From: a virus
Length of the DNA stretch: 41,411 nucleotides
Reading direction: 5' to 3' (one strand)
IMG/VR virus record: IMGVR_UViG_3300036944_000156
Location: 1-41,411 of that record
In this document: positions 1-7,121 of the stretch, piece by piece
Layout of the letters: each line of letters opens with the position of its first letter
How positions within the stretch are numbered: position 1 is the first letter of the stretch
Translations under genes and position numbers: made by a program
Notes under the pieces: generated by a model
Database searches by the model: none
Seen by the model: the letters and a program-made list of their open reading frames with translations, nothing else
Told to the model about the DNA's origin: nothing

Positions 1-143
1 AGCATCGGAACCTGCGCCACCGCCACCTGCGACAACAAGCGCATTACAAGTTAGCGCAGTTTGCGGAGTGAATGTTCCAGAGGTTAAGAAAGCGTGATAC
101 CAATATGTACCATCGTTAGCAACAATGTTTCCACCAGTAGCCT
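1..143. repeat. Terminal direct repeat, left copy (circular-contig overlap)
   Basis: Bases 1-143 match 41269-41411. The first 126 bases are identical; the two differences are at 127 and 130 (41395 and 41398). Both differences fall in third codon positions of the tail fibre gene and leave Gly and Asn unchanged. The simplest reading is the overlap of a circular or circularly permuted genome of 41,268 bp. Confidence 0.9.
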
Positions 144-687
144 TAGGTGCAACTGTAGGTGTAGTGCCTGTTGCTGCTACGCCGTATAGTGAAAAAGTGC
201 TTTTTGCTACGAATGAACCATTGGTTGCTGTTAGTTTTATTGAAGTAATTGCACCAGTGTTAGACCATTGTCCAGCAATTAAATCTAATTGCCATTGGGT
301 GCTAGCATTATTTTCTGATGCACTATTTACAGAATAACTTTTTGCAACACTTGCTGTGTAATTCGGGATGTATATTTCTTGAGCGCCAAAAGTGTTAGTA
401 GTATTATTGGTTGCTGGAATAATTCCTACAAACCCTGTTGAACCAGTAGCGGAACCAGTCACGATAGAGCCACTTCCTGCGCCACCATAAAGTTGTCTAT
501 AACTTAAGTCATAAGCAGAACCATTAAAGGAAATAACATAGTCATCTTGGTTTGCCGCTCTTGAACTTCTTGCAGATACGACAATTTTTAAATCGGTATA
601 TCCAGTTTGAGGAATGTTATCAAAAGTAACGTCTCCTACTGTTTGAGTAAGTTCAATAGTCTCTAGTAGTACGTGATTGCCTGCCAT
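1..687 (-). CDS. Glycine-rich tail fibre protein, N-terminal part (runs off the window start)
   Basis: The gene starts at an ATG at 685-687 behind a GGGAGAT ribosome site and stays open for 229 codons to base 1. Residues 1-165 form a module with the signature 'FDNIPQTGYTDLKIVVSAR' and the ending 'FSLYGV'. The same module occurs in the two neighbouring tail genes. It is followed by 'GTYWYHTF' and the beginning of a glycine-rich domain (Gly_rich_2 type). The remainder is at 40624-41268: joining base 1 to base 41268 keeps the frame and yields a 443-residue protein, almost the same length as its 442-residue paralogue next door. It is probably a distal tail fibre or receptor-binding component. The role is inferred from position and composition. 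Confidence 0.85.
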   Translation of the reverse strand, partial: MAGNHVLLETIELTQTVGDVTFDNIPQTGYTDLKIVVSARSSRAANQDDYVISFNGSAYDLSYRQLYGGAGSGSIVTGSATGSTGFVGIIPATNNTTNTFGAQEIYIPNYTASVAKSYSVNSASENNASTQWQLDLIAGQWSNTGAITSIKLTATNGSFVAKSTFSLYGVAATGTTPTVAPKATGGNIVANDGTYWYHAFLTSGTFTPQTALTCNALVVAGGGGAGSDA

Positions 688-699
688 TATCTATCTCCC

Positions 700-2028
700 T
701 TATTTCGCATATCTAACAATGACAATTCCGCCACCACCTGTGCCGCCGCGAGAGTGACCACCGCCGCCGCCGCCACCTGTTGCAATTCCTCCAGGAGTAC
801 CTGCTCCAGCAACACCGTTACCCCCGCCGCCAACACCGCCAGTTCCAGCGCCACCCTGGTCTCCAGGGCTAGCGCCACCACCACCTGCATAGTAAGTTCC
901 TAGTGATTGCCATTCAAGTCCTGGACCGCCGTTACCGCCGCTAGTGCCTGCGTTGCTTCCAGCACCGCCTGCACCTCCGCCGCCGCCGCCGTTGTAGTAT
1001 GGAGCGAGTTGTCCACCGCCACCACCATAACCCTGAACAGGGGACGTTGAAGGTGTGTTACCGCTTCCTGCTCCTTGGTCACGGCTAGCGCCACCACCAG
1101 AGCCACCAGATGTTGCTACTCCAAAGAAAGAACCATCAGCAAGATAAGCGCCACGCCCACCGCCAGCGGAACTGTAACCATTAAATGTAGTTGCGTTTCC
1201 AGCCGTAGATGCTGCCTTTAGAGTTCCAGAACCGCCACCGTACCAACCACCGTGACCGCCCGCACCGATTACTACAGGATAAGTTCCTGCTGTGATGCTT
1301 GAAGATGAGAATGCTCTATAACCTCCAGCACCACCACCGCCACCGATGATAGGACCACCACCGCCGCCGCCGCCAACAACCAGATAATCACAGGTTACTG
1401 TCTGATTAGGCGCAAATGAACTTGAGTTAGTAAATGTGTGGTACCAATAAGTAGAGTCAGATGTTACAAGCCCACCAGTTGCTTTAGGTGTTGTTTCGTC
1501 AACCCAAGCCTTGATGCCATACAGAGAAAACGTTGTACCTGAAAGCATATTGCCATAGTTGAAAGCACCGCTTCCCCCGTCTCCGCATTCAGCAATAGAG
1601 ATAGTATTGATTGCTGCGGTTGAACGCCACATACTTATTCCTGCATCTACTCCCTCGCCTGCATTTCCATAACGGCTAATCCAAGTTTTATATGTTGTTG
1701 TGTTGGAGTAGTTCATAAAATCTACGGTAAAAACATTGTTTAAATTGTTTCCGCCTTGCTGACAAAGAGCACCAAATACCATATTTGCTTTTTTGTAAGA
1801 TGTAGCAGAAGAGCCGTTACCTCTGAGGGTTGTGTAAGAATAGTTGGTTCCAGTATCTACTGAACCATTACCAACTCTTGCTCCAACCATAAACCCACTA
1901 TCGACAAAACCACCTTGTATTACTATACGAAGGTCTGTGTAAGTTTGAGGTATATTAGAAAATACTACTGGTCCAGTATTGCTTGTAAGAGTTTGTTTGG
2001 CTAACTCTACGTAAGTATTGGTTGGCAT
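700..2028 (-). CDS. Glycine-rich tail fibre protein (442 aa)
   Basis: Residues 1-175 are the shared tail module ('FSNIPQTYTDLRIVIQGG' near the start, 'FSLYGIKAWVD' at its end). After 'STYWYHTF', residues 200-440 are a glycine-rich domain with long GGGGG runs that closes with 'GGGIVIVRYAK', the typical end of Gly_rich_2 domains in phage fibres. Start ATG at 2028. The stop lies 12 bases before the ATG of the next gene in the same operon. The paralogue straddling the window edge has the same two-part layout, so the pair looks like a duplication. Probable receptor-binding or tail fibre role, inferred from family and position. Confidence 0.85.
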   Translation of the reverse strand: MPTNTYVELAKQTLTSNTGPVVFSNIPQTYTDLRIVIQGGFVDSGFMVGARVGNGSVDTGTNYSYTTLRGNGSSATSYKKANMVFGALCQQGGNNLNNVFTVDFMNYSNTTTYKTWISRYGNAGEGVDAGISMWRSTAAINTISIAECGDGGSGAFNYGNMLSGTTFSLYGIKAWVDETTPKATGGLVTSDSTYWYHTFTNSSSFAPNQTVTCDYLVVGGGGGGGPIIGGGGGAGGYRAFSSSSITAGTYPVVIGAGGHGGWYGGGSGTLKAASTAGNATTFNGYSSAGGGRGAYLADGSFFGVATSGGSGGGASRDQGAGSGNTPSTSPVQGYGGGGGQLAPYYNGGGGGGAGGAGSNAGTSGGNGGPGLEWQSLGTYYAGGGGASPGDQGGAGTGGVGGGGNGVAGAGTPGGIATGGGGGGGHSRGGTGGGGIVIVRYAK

Positions 2029-2029
2029 A

Positions 2030-2644
2030 TTATTTCACCCCGTATAATGCAAATTGAGTATTAGCAGTAAATTGTGTACCAGTCGTGCTTGTAAAACTCA
2101 GAGATGTCACGGGTTCGCTACTAAGCCAAGCGCCACTGCTTAATTCCGCAAATCCTATTACGCTCATCAACTCTTGATTGTTTGTATCAAGACCTGTTAG
2201 GCTTCTAACAACCTTATACTTTGTCGTACTTGAATAGTCCAATACATCAATGACTGATGCTCCAAACACACCTGAATTTGCTCCATTAGTTCCAAAAATT
2301 GCAACAGAGTTAATGTAAGTGGCATTCGCTGATGCATTTGAAACTAGCGTTGAAGTACCTACTCCTGGATTAGAGTATAATCTATGCCAAGAGTAATTTG
2401 CGCTAGTATCGCCGTTCATCTGCATATTCGCATCTTCTAGAACATACTCAGTTCTAGTAGTGCGCCCAAGCGCTCTGATTTGTAGATGCTTGTATCCGCT
2501 TGGGATGTTAGCAAATGTAATGGCAGATGCGGCAGAGGATAGCGTTACCGTAGCCAACGCATCATATGCTCCTATGGCAGAGAAGGGCGGTGTGAGATGC
2601 CCCGATATTCCAGAGGCAATAATACCTGGAAGTAGGGGACTCAT
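2030..2644 (-). CDS. Tail protein carrying only the shared fibre module (204 aa)
   Basis: The protein has a short N-terminal piece ('MSPLLPGIIASGISG') and then the module seen in the two glycine-rich fibres: 'ITFANIPSGYKHLQIRALGR' at about 43-62 and 'FALYGVK' at the very C-terminus. It lacks the glycine-rich domain. Its ATG overlaps the stop of the upstream gene in a TAATG junction (2644), so translation is probably coupled. I infer a tail fibre or fibre-attachment protein. No catalytic motif is visible. Confidence 0.8.
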   Translation of the reverse strand: MSPLLPGIIASGISGHLTPPFSAIGAYDALATVTLSSAASAITFANIPSGYKHLQIRALGRTTRTEYVLEDANMQMNGDTSANYSWHRLYSNPGVGTSTLVSNASANATYINSVAIFGTNGANSGVFGASVIDVLDYSSTTKYKVVRSLTGLDTNNQELMSVIGFAELSSGAWLSSEPVTSLSFTSTTGTQFTANTQFALYGVK

Positions 2645-3102
2645 TATTCTACGTCACCCACAATGATGAATGATGAGGCAGACTGAGCAATAACTGTTGC
2701 TGCAGAATACTGAGCACGTAGTGCTGGAGCAGCAGCGGTAGCACCCGTAGATACGATTGTAACTCCAGAGCCTGCAGCAAATGTAACCTGACCAGCACCA
2801 ATCTGTACGACAGTGATGCGGTCCCCTGCTGCGAATACTGAGTTGTTAATTGTTACTGTGATTGCACCAGCATTGCTTGCCGTAACTACTGCATCCTTGT
2901 CGGCTGCTGCAAGAGTGTAAGATGTTCCAGTTTGAGCATTCAGTGGATTGCGTTCTTTAGCAAGCGGTACTCCGCCTGCAGTAGAACCATCGTGAACTAC
3001 AACGGTCTTCTTGTCTGTATCAACTGTAAGTTCAGCATTAAGACCAGTGAAGGAAGAGTGCTGTGAAGTTGTGCCTCTACGGCGTTGGAATGCGAATGAC
3101 AT
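2644..3102 (-). CDS. Tail protein with Mtd-N-like N-terminus (152 aa)
   Basis: The start is placed at the ATG at 3100-3102, which forms a TAATG overlap with the upstream fibre gene. The alternative start 15 bases further upstream lies inside that gene. Residues 1-45 ('FQRRRGTTSQHSSFTGLNAE...VDTDKKTVVVHDGST') resemble the N-terminal domain of major tropism determinant and related fibre proteins, which read 'RRGTxxxxxxxxLxxGExxxDTxxxxxxxGDG'. The rest is a beta-rich Thr/Ala/Val segment ('AAADKDAVVTASNAGAITVTI') typical of fibre shafts. Probable tail fibre subunit. There is no reverse transcriptase nearby, so no sign of a diversity-generating element. Confidence 0.75.
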   Translation of the reverse strand: MSFAFQRRRGTTSQHSSFTGLNAELTVDTDKKTVVVHDGSTAGGVPLAKERNPLNAQTGTSYTLAAADKDAVVTASNAGAITVTINNSVFAAGDRITVVQIGAGQVTFAAGSGVTIVSTGATAAAPALRAQYSAATVIAQSASSFIIVGDVE

Positions 3103-4871
3103 TAGAGAGTACCCCAATCGGAGATGCTAACCCACGAAGCGGACGTTCCGTCAGTGGTAAGAAATTTGCCAGTGTTTGATGTCTGGCTTGGAACTACATA
3201 GACACTAGAAGTGTCGAGCGATACTGTTACAGCGCCTGCTGTTCCACCACCACTTAAACCTGTACCCGCTGCTACTGACTCAATGTCTCCGCTTGTTGCC
3301 ATTACTGTCCAGGCAGAACCTGTCCAGACATACATACCAGGAGTTACTGAGTTAAAGTAAAGTGCTCCAGTGATAAGAGCGTTACCGTCATTATCTACTG
3401 ATGGGGCTGATGACTTAGCACCAAGGTAGCGATCATCGAATGAATCATAAGAGGCTGCAGCTGCGGTTGCGCTAGCTGAAGCAGATGTAGCAGATGTATC
3501 TGCAGCGGTTGCAGAGTTAGCAGCAGATGTTGCACTTGTTGCTGCAGCTGTCTGGCTTGCTAATGCACTGCTTGCTGACGTTGCAGCCTGACCAGCAGAT
3601 GTAACTGCAGTCGCTGCTGAGCTGGTTGCGATTGCTGCAGAACTAACTGCAGTCGCTGCCGATGTTACTGCAGTAGCAGCAGAGGCAACTGCGGTTGCAG
3701 CTGAGCTGACTGCCGTTGCTGCTGATGTAACAGCAGTAGCTGCGGACGCTGTAGCGATTCCTGCAGATGTTGCAGCCGAGGCTGCACTAGTTGCTGCCTG
3801 TGCTGCAGAAGTTGTTGCTGTATCGGTAAGAGTTGCAATCGATACATAAGTGCCAGTAGTTGTATCAGGGTCTGCAATGCTGCCCATATCGCGGACAATT
3901 CCTGCACCAGTTGTACCAATTACTGATGCGAGTGAAGTGGCAGCACTTGATGCCGATGTAGCTGCACTGCTTGCACTGATTGCAGCTGACTGTTGTGAGG
4001 TGAGTGAGCTTGACGCACTAGTCGCAGCCTGAGCTGCAGAAGCCGAGATTGTTGCAACGGATGCAGCAGCTGTTGTAGCTGAGTTACTTGCTGAGGTTGC
4101 ACTAGTAGCAGCAGCATTCTGAGAGACTAACGCAGCTGATGCTGACGCTGTTGCAGAAGTCTGTGATGTTAAAGCACTGGCTGCACTGGTTGCTGCAGCA
4201 GCAGCTGATGTTACTGCAGTAGCAGCAGAGTTTGTTGCGGTCGTAGCGCTGGCTGTTGCTGTTGATGCTGCTGCGGTTGAAATAACTTGTGAGCTTGCCG
4301 ATGCAATAGCAGAAGAAGCTGCAGCGTTTTGCGAAACCAATGCAGCAGCTGCTGAGGCAGCTGCGCTGGTTGTCTGTGTATCAATGTAACCTTTGGTTGC
4401 TGCGTCGGCAGATGAGGTTGGTGTGCCAAGACCAGTGATCTTGAATCCACCCGCTGCAAGGTTTGCACCAAGTACGTTGCTAGCACCCAGTGTCTTGTTT
4501 GTTAAAGTCTGTGTGTCATCTTTACCAACGATTGCACTTGTTGTGTCGTGTGCGATAGCTGCTGCTTCATGTGCTCGTGACTCAGTGAAGTCACGTGCAG
4601 ATACACCGTGTTCAACAGCTGCTCCGATAGCGTGTGCCTTTGCACCAGAGCTATCGATGTTTCTTTGGATCTGGTATGAAGTACCAACCAGCGAGTTAAC
4701 CTGGACGACTTCTTCGTTAGCAGTATCCTTCTCAAGAATTAGAGTGTATGGATAAAGGATAGGCAAGTTGCTTGCTGCAGACAGCTGAAGCGACAGATCC
4801 GTAGAAGATATAGCTAAGGCAAGAGTTGTCTTAGATGCGGTAGAACTATAATAACGCGTTGGATTGGTCAT
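3102..4871 (-). CDS. Long Ala/Ser/Thr-repeat tail fibre (589 aa)
   Basis: Residues 1-95 form a compact beta module that introduces the fibre ('STDLSLQLSAASNLP...RNIDSSGAKAHAIGAAVEHG'). A 'TQTLTNKTL' linker common in phage fibres follows, then about 300 residues made almost only of Ala, Ser, Thr and occasional Val. These fall into seven-residue units such as SAATAVT and SAATAVS, expected to form a trimeric coiled-coil shaft. One non-repetitive stretch ('GIVRDMGSIADPDTTTGTYV') interrupts the shaft. The C-terminus (about 470-589) is a non-repetitive tip with 'PGMYVWTGSAWTVMATSG'. This resembles lambda side-tail-fibre repeats in style. Probable main fibre shaft. Confidence 0.85.
   Translation of the reverse strand: MTNPTRYYSSTASKTTLALAISSTDLSLQLSAASNLPILYPYTLILEKDTANEEVVQVNSLVGTSYQIQRNIDSSGAKAHAIGAAVEHGVSARDFTESRAHEAAAIAHDTTSAIVGKDDTQTLTNKTLGASNVLGANLAAGGFKITGLGTPTSSADAATKGYIDTQTTSAAASAAAALVSQNAAASSAIASASSQVISTAAASTATASATTATNSAATAVTSAAAAATSAASALTSQTSATASASAALVSQNAAATSATSASNSATTAAASVATISASAAQAATSASSSLTSQQSAAISASSAATSASSAATSLASVIGTTGAGIVRDMGSIADPDTTTGTYVSIATLTDTATTSAAQAATSAASAATSAGIATASAATAVTSAATAVSSAATAVASAATAVTSAATAVSSAAIATSSAATAVTSAGQAATSASSALASQTAAATSATSAANSATAADTSATSASASATAAAASYDSFDDRYLGAKSSAPSVDNDGNALITGALYFNSVTPGMYVWTGSAWTVMATSGDIESVAAGTGLSGGGTAGAVTVSLDTSSVYVVPSQTSNTGKFLTTDGTSASWVSISDWGTL
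3598..3760 (-). repeat. Tandem 21-bp repeats in the fibre shaft
   Basis: About seven consecutive 21-bp units (plus strand GATGTAACTGCAGTCGCTGC and variants) encode the heptads SAATAVT, SAATAVS and SAATAVA. Degenerate versions extend on both sides. Such repeats can change in number by slippage or recombination and so alter fibre length. Confidence 0.7.
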
Positions 4872-4874
4872 TGG

Positions 4875-5780
4875 TTACCTCGAGTATTGTATGGTGTTTA
4901 GGAAGTTGGCTTGCTGCTTTGCAATCTCTTCGCCTAAGCGAACTGTATAAAGCTGGAAGATATATTTAGCTGCACTTGTTGAAGCACCAGCTGGAACTGG
5001 AGCATCCAGTGCATCGGCTGATACTGAGGTGACTGCCACCTTGCCTGAGTCAACAGTTGAAAGCAGTCGGTACATAGCACCAAGACGCACAACATCTTCA
5101 CATGATGCAGGCAATCCGCTTGCTGTTAGATCTTGTTCATCAGTAATAACTGTTGGGTACTTTGTGTACTGGACGCGTACTTCGCGTCCTGGCTGTGGAG
5201 CTTCGTTAAGAATAAGAGCCTGACCAGTTGTTGTTCCTGAAGTTGTTGCGATGGAATAGTTTGTATCTAGTCTCCATCGACGGATCAATGACCAGACTCC
5301 AGTAGAGTCTGGAACATCCCATGAGACTCCAGTGATATCAACCAATGAGTCTGGCATTACGTATGAGTAATCAGAACCATTGAATGTAAACGTTTCGTTG
5401 GCAATGACAGGAAAGTTCATGCCTTTAATAGTCTCTTGGATAGCTCGCTTGATTTGAGACTTTGGAAATATAGGATTGTTTCTTACGATAGCACCAGCAA
5501 CGTGAGTTGCTCTTGTGGTTCCACGCCAGCCACGACCAGTAGGGTTTGCTGCTGCCCCAAGAATCAGAACAGTACCGCTTGACTCAACTGTATTTTTTAC
5601 ATACAGGAGTTCATCATCAATCTCGATGATTCCCTTGCTTAGCGCCTTGGTGTCATCAACCGTAATTGATAAGTCTGTGGCTCCCACGTTTCCTGTGGTT
5701 GTTGTAACCGATTCCTGGTTACGTACGTATGAACTCATCTCACCGAGAGTTTGTTCCGTCAATTCATTTAATGTAGCCAT
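4875..5780 (-). CDS. Putative head-tail adaptor (301 aa)
   Basis: The N-terminus (residues 1-20, 'MATLNELTEQTLGEMSSYVR') is helical. Residues 25-105 are a beta module ('ATDLSITVDDT...IIEIDDELLYVK...GWRGTTRATHVAGAIV') similar in plan to the start of the long fibre next to it. The rest is mixed, with 'KSQIKRAIQETIKGM' and a C-terminal helical part rich in charged residues. The position after the capsid genes and before the fibres, and the length, suit a podovirus adaptor (gp11-like) that plugs onto the portal. I infer this from context and could not confirm it by motif. It has a TAATG overlap with the upstream small gene. Confidence 0.6.
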   Translation of the reverse strand: MATLNELTEQTLGEMSSYVRNQESVTTTTGNVGATDLSITVDDTKALSKGIIEIDDELLYVKNTVESSGTVLILGAAANPTGRGWRGTTRATHVAGAIVRNNPIFPKSQIKRAIQETIKGMNFPVIANETFTFNGSDYSYVMPDSLVDITGVSWDVPDSTGVWSLIRRWRLDTNYSIATTSGTTTGQALILNEAPQPGREVRVQYTKYPTVITDEQDLTASGLPASCEDVVRLGAMYRLLSTVDSGKVAVTSVSADALDAPVPAGASTSAAKYIFQLYTVRLGEEIAKQQANFLNTIQYSR

Positions 5781-6022
5781 TATGCTTTCAGCGCCTTTCC
5801 TGCTTTATCAGACATGCGGACAGCCGATTGAATGTCTTTCATCTTGGTTGATGCAGGCTGGATGCCCTGCTTGCGGGCATCTCGGTATGCATTTAACTCT
5901 GCGTTGTTCTTCTTCAGCTCAGTGGAGATTCCTTCATTGCTGATGCTTAGGTTGGCTGACCTAGCGCACTCTCCCCAGTTGGCATGATCCTGTGTCTTGC
6001 AGCCAGTTCTACAGTTACTCAT
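5780..6022 (-). CDS. Small Cys-containing virion-cluster protein (80 aa)
   Basis: The start is chosen at ATG 6020-6022 ('MSNCRTGCKTQDHANWGECAR'), whose first codons overlap the preceding stop by eight bases; a longer upstream form is possible. The three cysteines at the N-terminus (C4, C8, C19) followed by a lysine- and alanine-rich helical tail recall a small protein found in many actinophage and aquatic phage structural clusters. Its function is unknown to me. It sits between the capsid and adaptor genes, in a chain of overlapping small genes. Confidence 0.7.
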   Translation of the reverse strand: MSNCRTGCKTQDHANWGECARSANLSISNEGISTELKKNNAELNAYRDARKQGIQPASTKMKDIQSAVRMSDKAGKALKA

Positions 6023-6269
6023 CGAAAATGTAATCTCCATATCCAGCTGCCGTTAATTCTATTGCTTCTTCATTTGTTATTACATTGTCGAATCCACCAC
6101 GTAGGACACGATCGCATTCATCTAAGAAAGAGTTCTGCGGTACGACAACGGTTGACCAAGCGCCATTTCTTTTAATGACGGTCTTTCCTACTGGGTAGGA
6201 TACAAACCAAAGTTCTTCTGGTCTGCCAATTTTATATTTATATGTGGGTCCACGAAAGATCTTTGTCAT
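6015..6269 (-). CDS. Unknown small protein (84 aa)
   Basis: Starts at ATG 6267-6269 in a TAATG overlap with the upstream gene. The sequence 'IFRGPTYKYKIGRPEELWFVSYPVGKTVIKRNGAWSTVV' looks like a compact beta domain, followed by an acidic helical end ('ITNEEAIELTAAGYGDYIFDE'). I recognise no family. Tight coupling to its neighbours suggests a role in virion assembly. Confidence 0.65.
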   Translation of the reverse strand: MTKIFRGPTYKYKIGRPEELWFVSYPVGKTVIKRNGAWSTVVVPQNSFLDECDRVLRGGFDNVITNEEAIELTAAGYGDYIFDE

Positions 6270-6544
6270 TACCACTTCACCTTGTCTGCCCAATAGGCTG
6301 CTGACATAACACCCTTGCTAATGTTCTTAGCATGACGTGCTTTAAATGATTGACGACGTTGCTTGTACTTCCTGGTTTCACCAGACTTCTCTGGTGAACC
6401 GCTGACTCCTTGTTGACCAAAACGAATAGTCTTTACTTGTGAGCCAGATTTGGCTACAACAACGTGAGACTTCTTGGGATGTGTAGGTGTTGCCTTTGGC
6501 TTATTAAAGCCAGACACTCCTGCTCGTTTTAGTCTTGGATCCAT
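6269..6544 (-). CDS. Basic small protein ending in YWADKVKW (91 aa)
   Basis: A highly basic protein. Its C-terminal half 'RRQSFKARHAKNISKGVMSA' followed by 'AYWADKVKW' is a conserved block I recall from many phages of aquatic bacteria; its function is undefined. It lies between capsid and adaptor genes, one base after the upstream stop, and overlaps the next gene by TAATG. It may bind DNA or act in head completion; that is speculation. Confidence 0.7.
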   Translation of the reverse strand: MDPRLKRAGVSGFNKPKATPTHPKKSHVVVAKSGSQVKTIRFGQQGVSGSPEKSGETRKYKQRRQSFKARHAKNISKGVMSAAYWADKVKW

Positions 6545-6703
6545 TTACTTCTTCTTCGCTGCTCTCATGTTGTCAACCAGGTTTGGATATGGTCGTCCTG
6601 CTGCTTTGGCTGCAGCCTTAGCTGCTGCCTTCTGGGCAGATGTTAAAGGCTTTGAAACTTTCTTAGGGTTTGGTTTATCCCAAACTTGCTTCTTCTTTGG
6701 CAT
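6545..6703 (-). CDS. Tiny Lys/Ala-rich protein (52 aa)
   Basis: ATG at 6701-6703 shares a base with the upstream stop (TAATG). The protein begins 'MPKKKQVWDKPNPKKV' and ends 'NMRAAKKK', with an alanine/lysine helix in the middle. It is strongly basic. No family recognised. Its place in an unbroken chain of overlapping genes supports that it is real. Confidence 0.6.
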   Translation of the reverse strand: MPKKKQVWDKPNPKKVSKPLTSAQKAAAKAAAKAAGRPYPNLVDNMRAAKKK

Positions 6704-6870
6704 TACTTCTTTTTCTTTGGCATTGGCTTCTTGACGCCAGGCTTCTTCTTACCGTACTCAACTTCTTTTTCCATCTTGCCTTCAGTCTTTTCGTGCTTCT
6801 TTGAAGCCTTCTTAGCTGCAGCAATTCCTTTAGCTGTGTATGGAAATTTCTTTCCCTCAATCATCGGCAT
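6703..6870 (-). CDS. Tiny Lys-rich protein (55 aa)
   Basis: Start at ATG 6868-6870, overlapping the acidic upstream gene by 14 bases; an ATG two codons later is equally possible. It begins 'MPMIEGKKFPYTAKGIAAAK', contains the 'GKKFPYTxKGxxAAK' pattern seen in several small phage basic proteins, and ends in a run of lysines. Likely a small DNA-binding or head-associated protein; the function is unproven. Confidence 0.6.
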   Translation of the reverse strand: MPMIEGKKFPYTAKGIAAAKKASKKHEKTEGKMEKEVEYGKKKPGVKKPMPKKKK

Positions 6871-7066
6871 CTTCTTCTTCTTCCTCTAGGTCTTCTAAAC
6901 TCATTGATAACATTGGCGCTGGGAACTCCCACTCGGGCAAGTTCCTTATTAATAATTCCCACGCTTCGCCTTCACCAAAACCTGCGTTAATAAACGCTTG
7001 GAAAAGTTCGTGAGCTTCGTATGCATAAGCTTGCAACGGAGTGATAACAAAATCTTGTTTACCCAT
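6857..7066 (-). CDS. Small acidic protein (69 aa)
   Basis: Begins 'MGKQDFVITPLQAYAYEAHE', is mostly helical, and ends in an acidic tail (EEEEEDADD). It is the first gene after the capsid gene and follows a hairpin. A good ribosome site (AGGAGT) precedes the ATG. No family recognised. The acidic protein is immediately followed by several very basic ones, which may be functionally paired. Confidence 0.65.
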   Translation of the reverse strand: MGKQDFVITPLQAYAYEAHELFQAFINAGFGEGEAWELLIRNLPEWEFPAPMLSMSLEDLEEEEEDADD

Positions 7067-7089
7067 AACTCCTCCTTGTTGAGTGGAGA

Positions 7090-7111
7090 GAGGGGCTGTT
7101 GCCAGCCCCTC
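7090..7111 (-). terminator. Hairpin after the major capsid gene
   Basis: A perfect 9-bp stem (GAGGGGCTG / CAGCCCCTC) with a TTGC loop lies just after the capsid stop. On the transcribed minus strand it is followed by TCTCCACTC rather than a T run. It is more likely an attenuator or mRNA-stabilising hairpin than a full terminator. It would help make capsid mRNA more abundant than downstream mRNA. Confidence 0.5.
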
Positions 7112-7121
7112 CTCCGACCAA

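Noticed and set aside
673-1106. Several open frames opposite the glycine-rich fibre gene
   Set aside because: They arise because GGN repeats have no stops in other frames; their translations are Ala/Thr/Val low complexity.
2644-3102. Diversity-generating element suggested by the Mtd-like N-terminus
   Set aside because: No reverse transcriptase and no template repeat were seen in the window.
3665-4486. Leu/Gln-rich open frames within the Ala-rich fibre
   Set aside because: They are frame-shifted readings of the GCT/GCA-rich repeats.
7090-7111. Calling the capsid-distal hairpin a full terminator
   Set aside because: No T run follows on the transcribed strand, and the downstream genes are tightly linked to the late operon. 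Kept as a probable attenuator.
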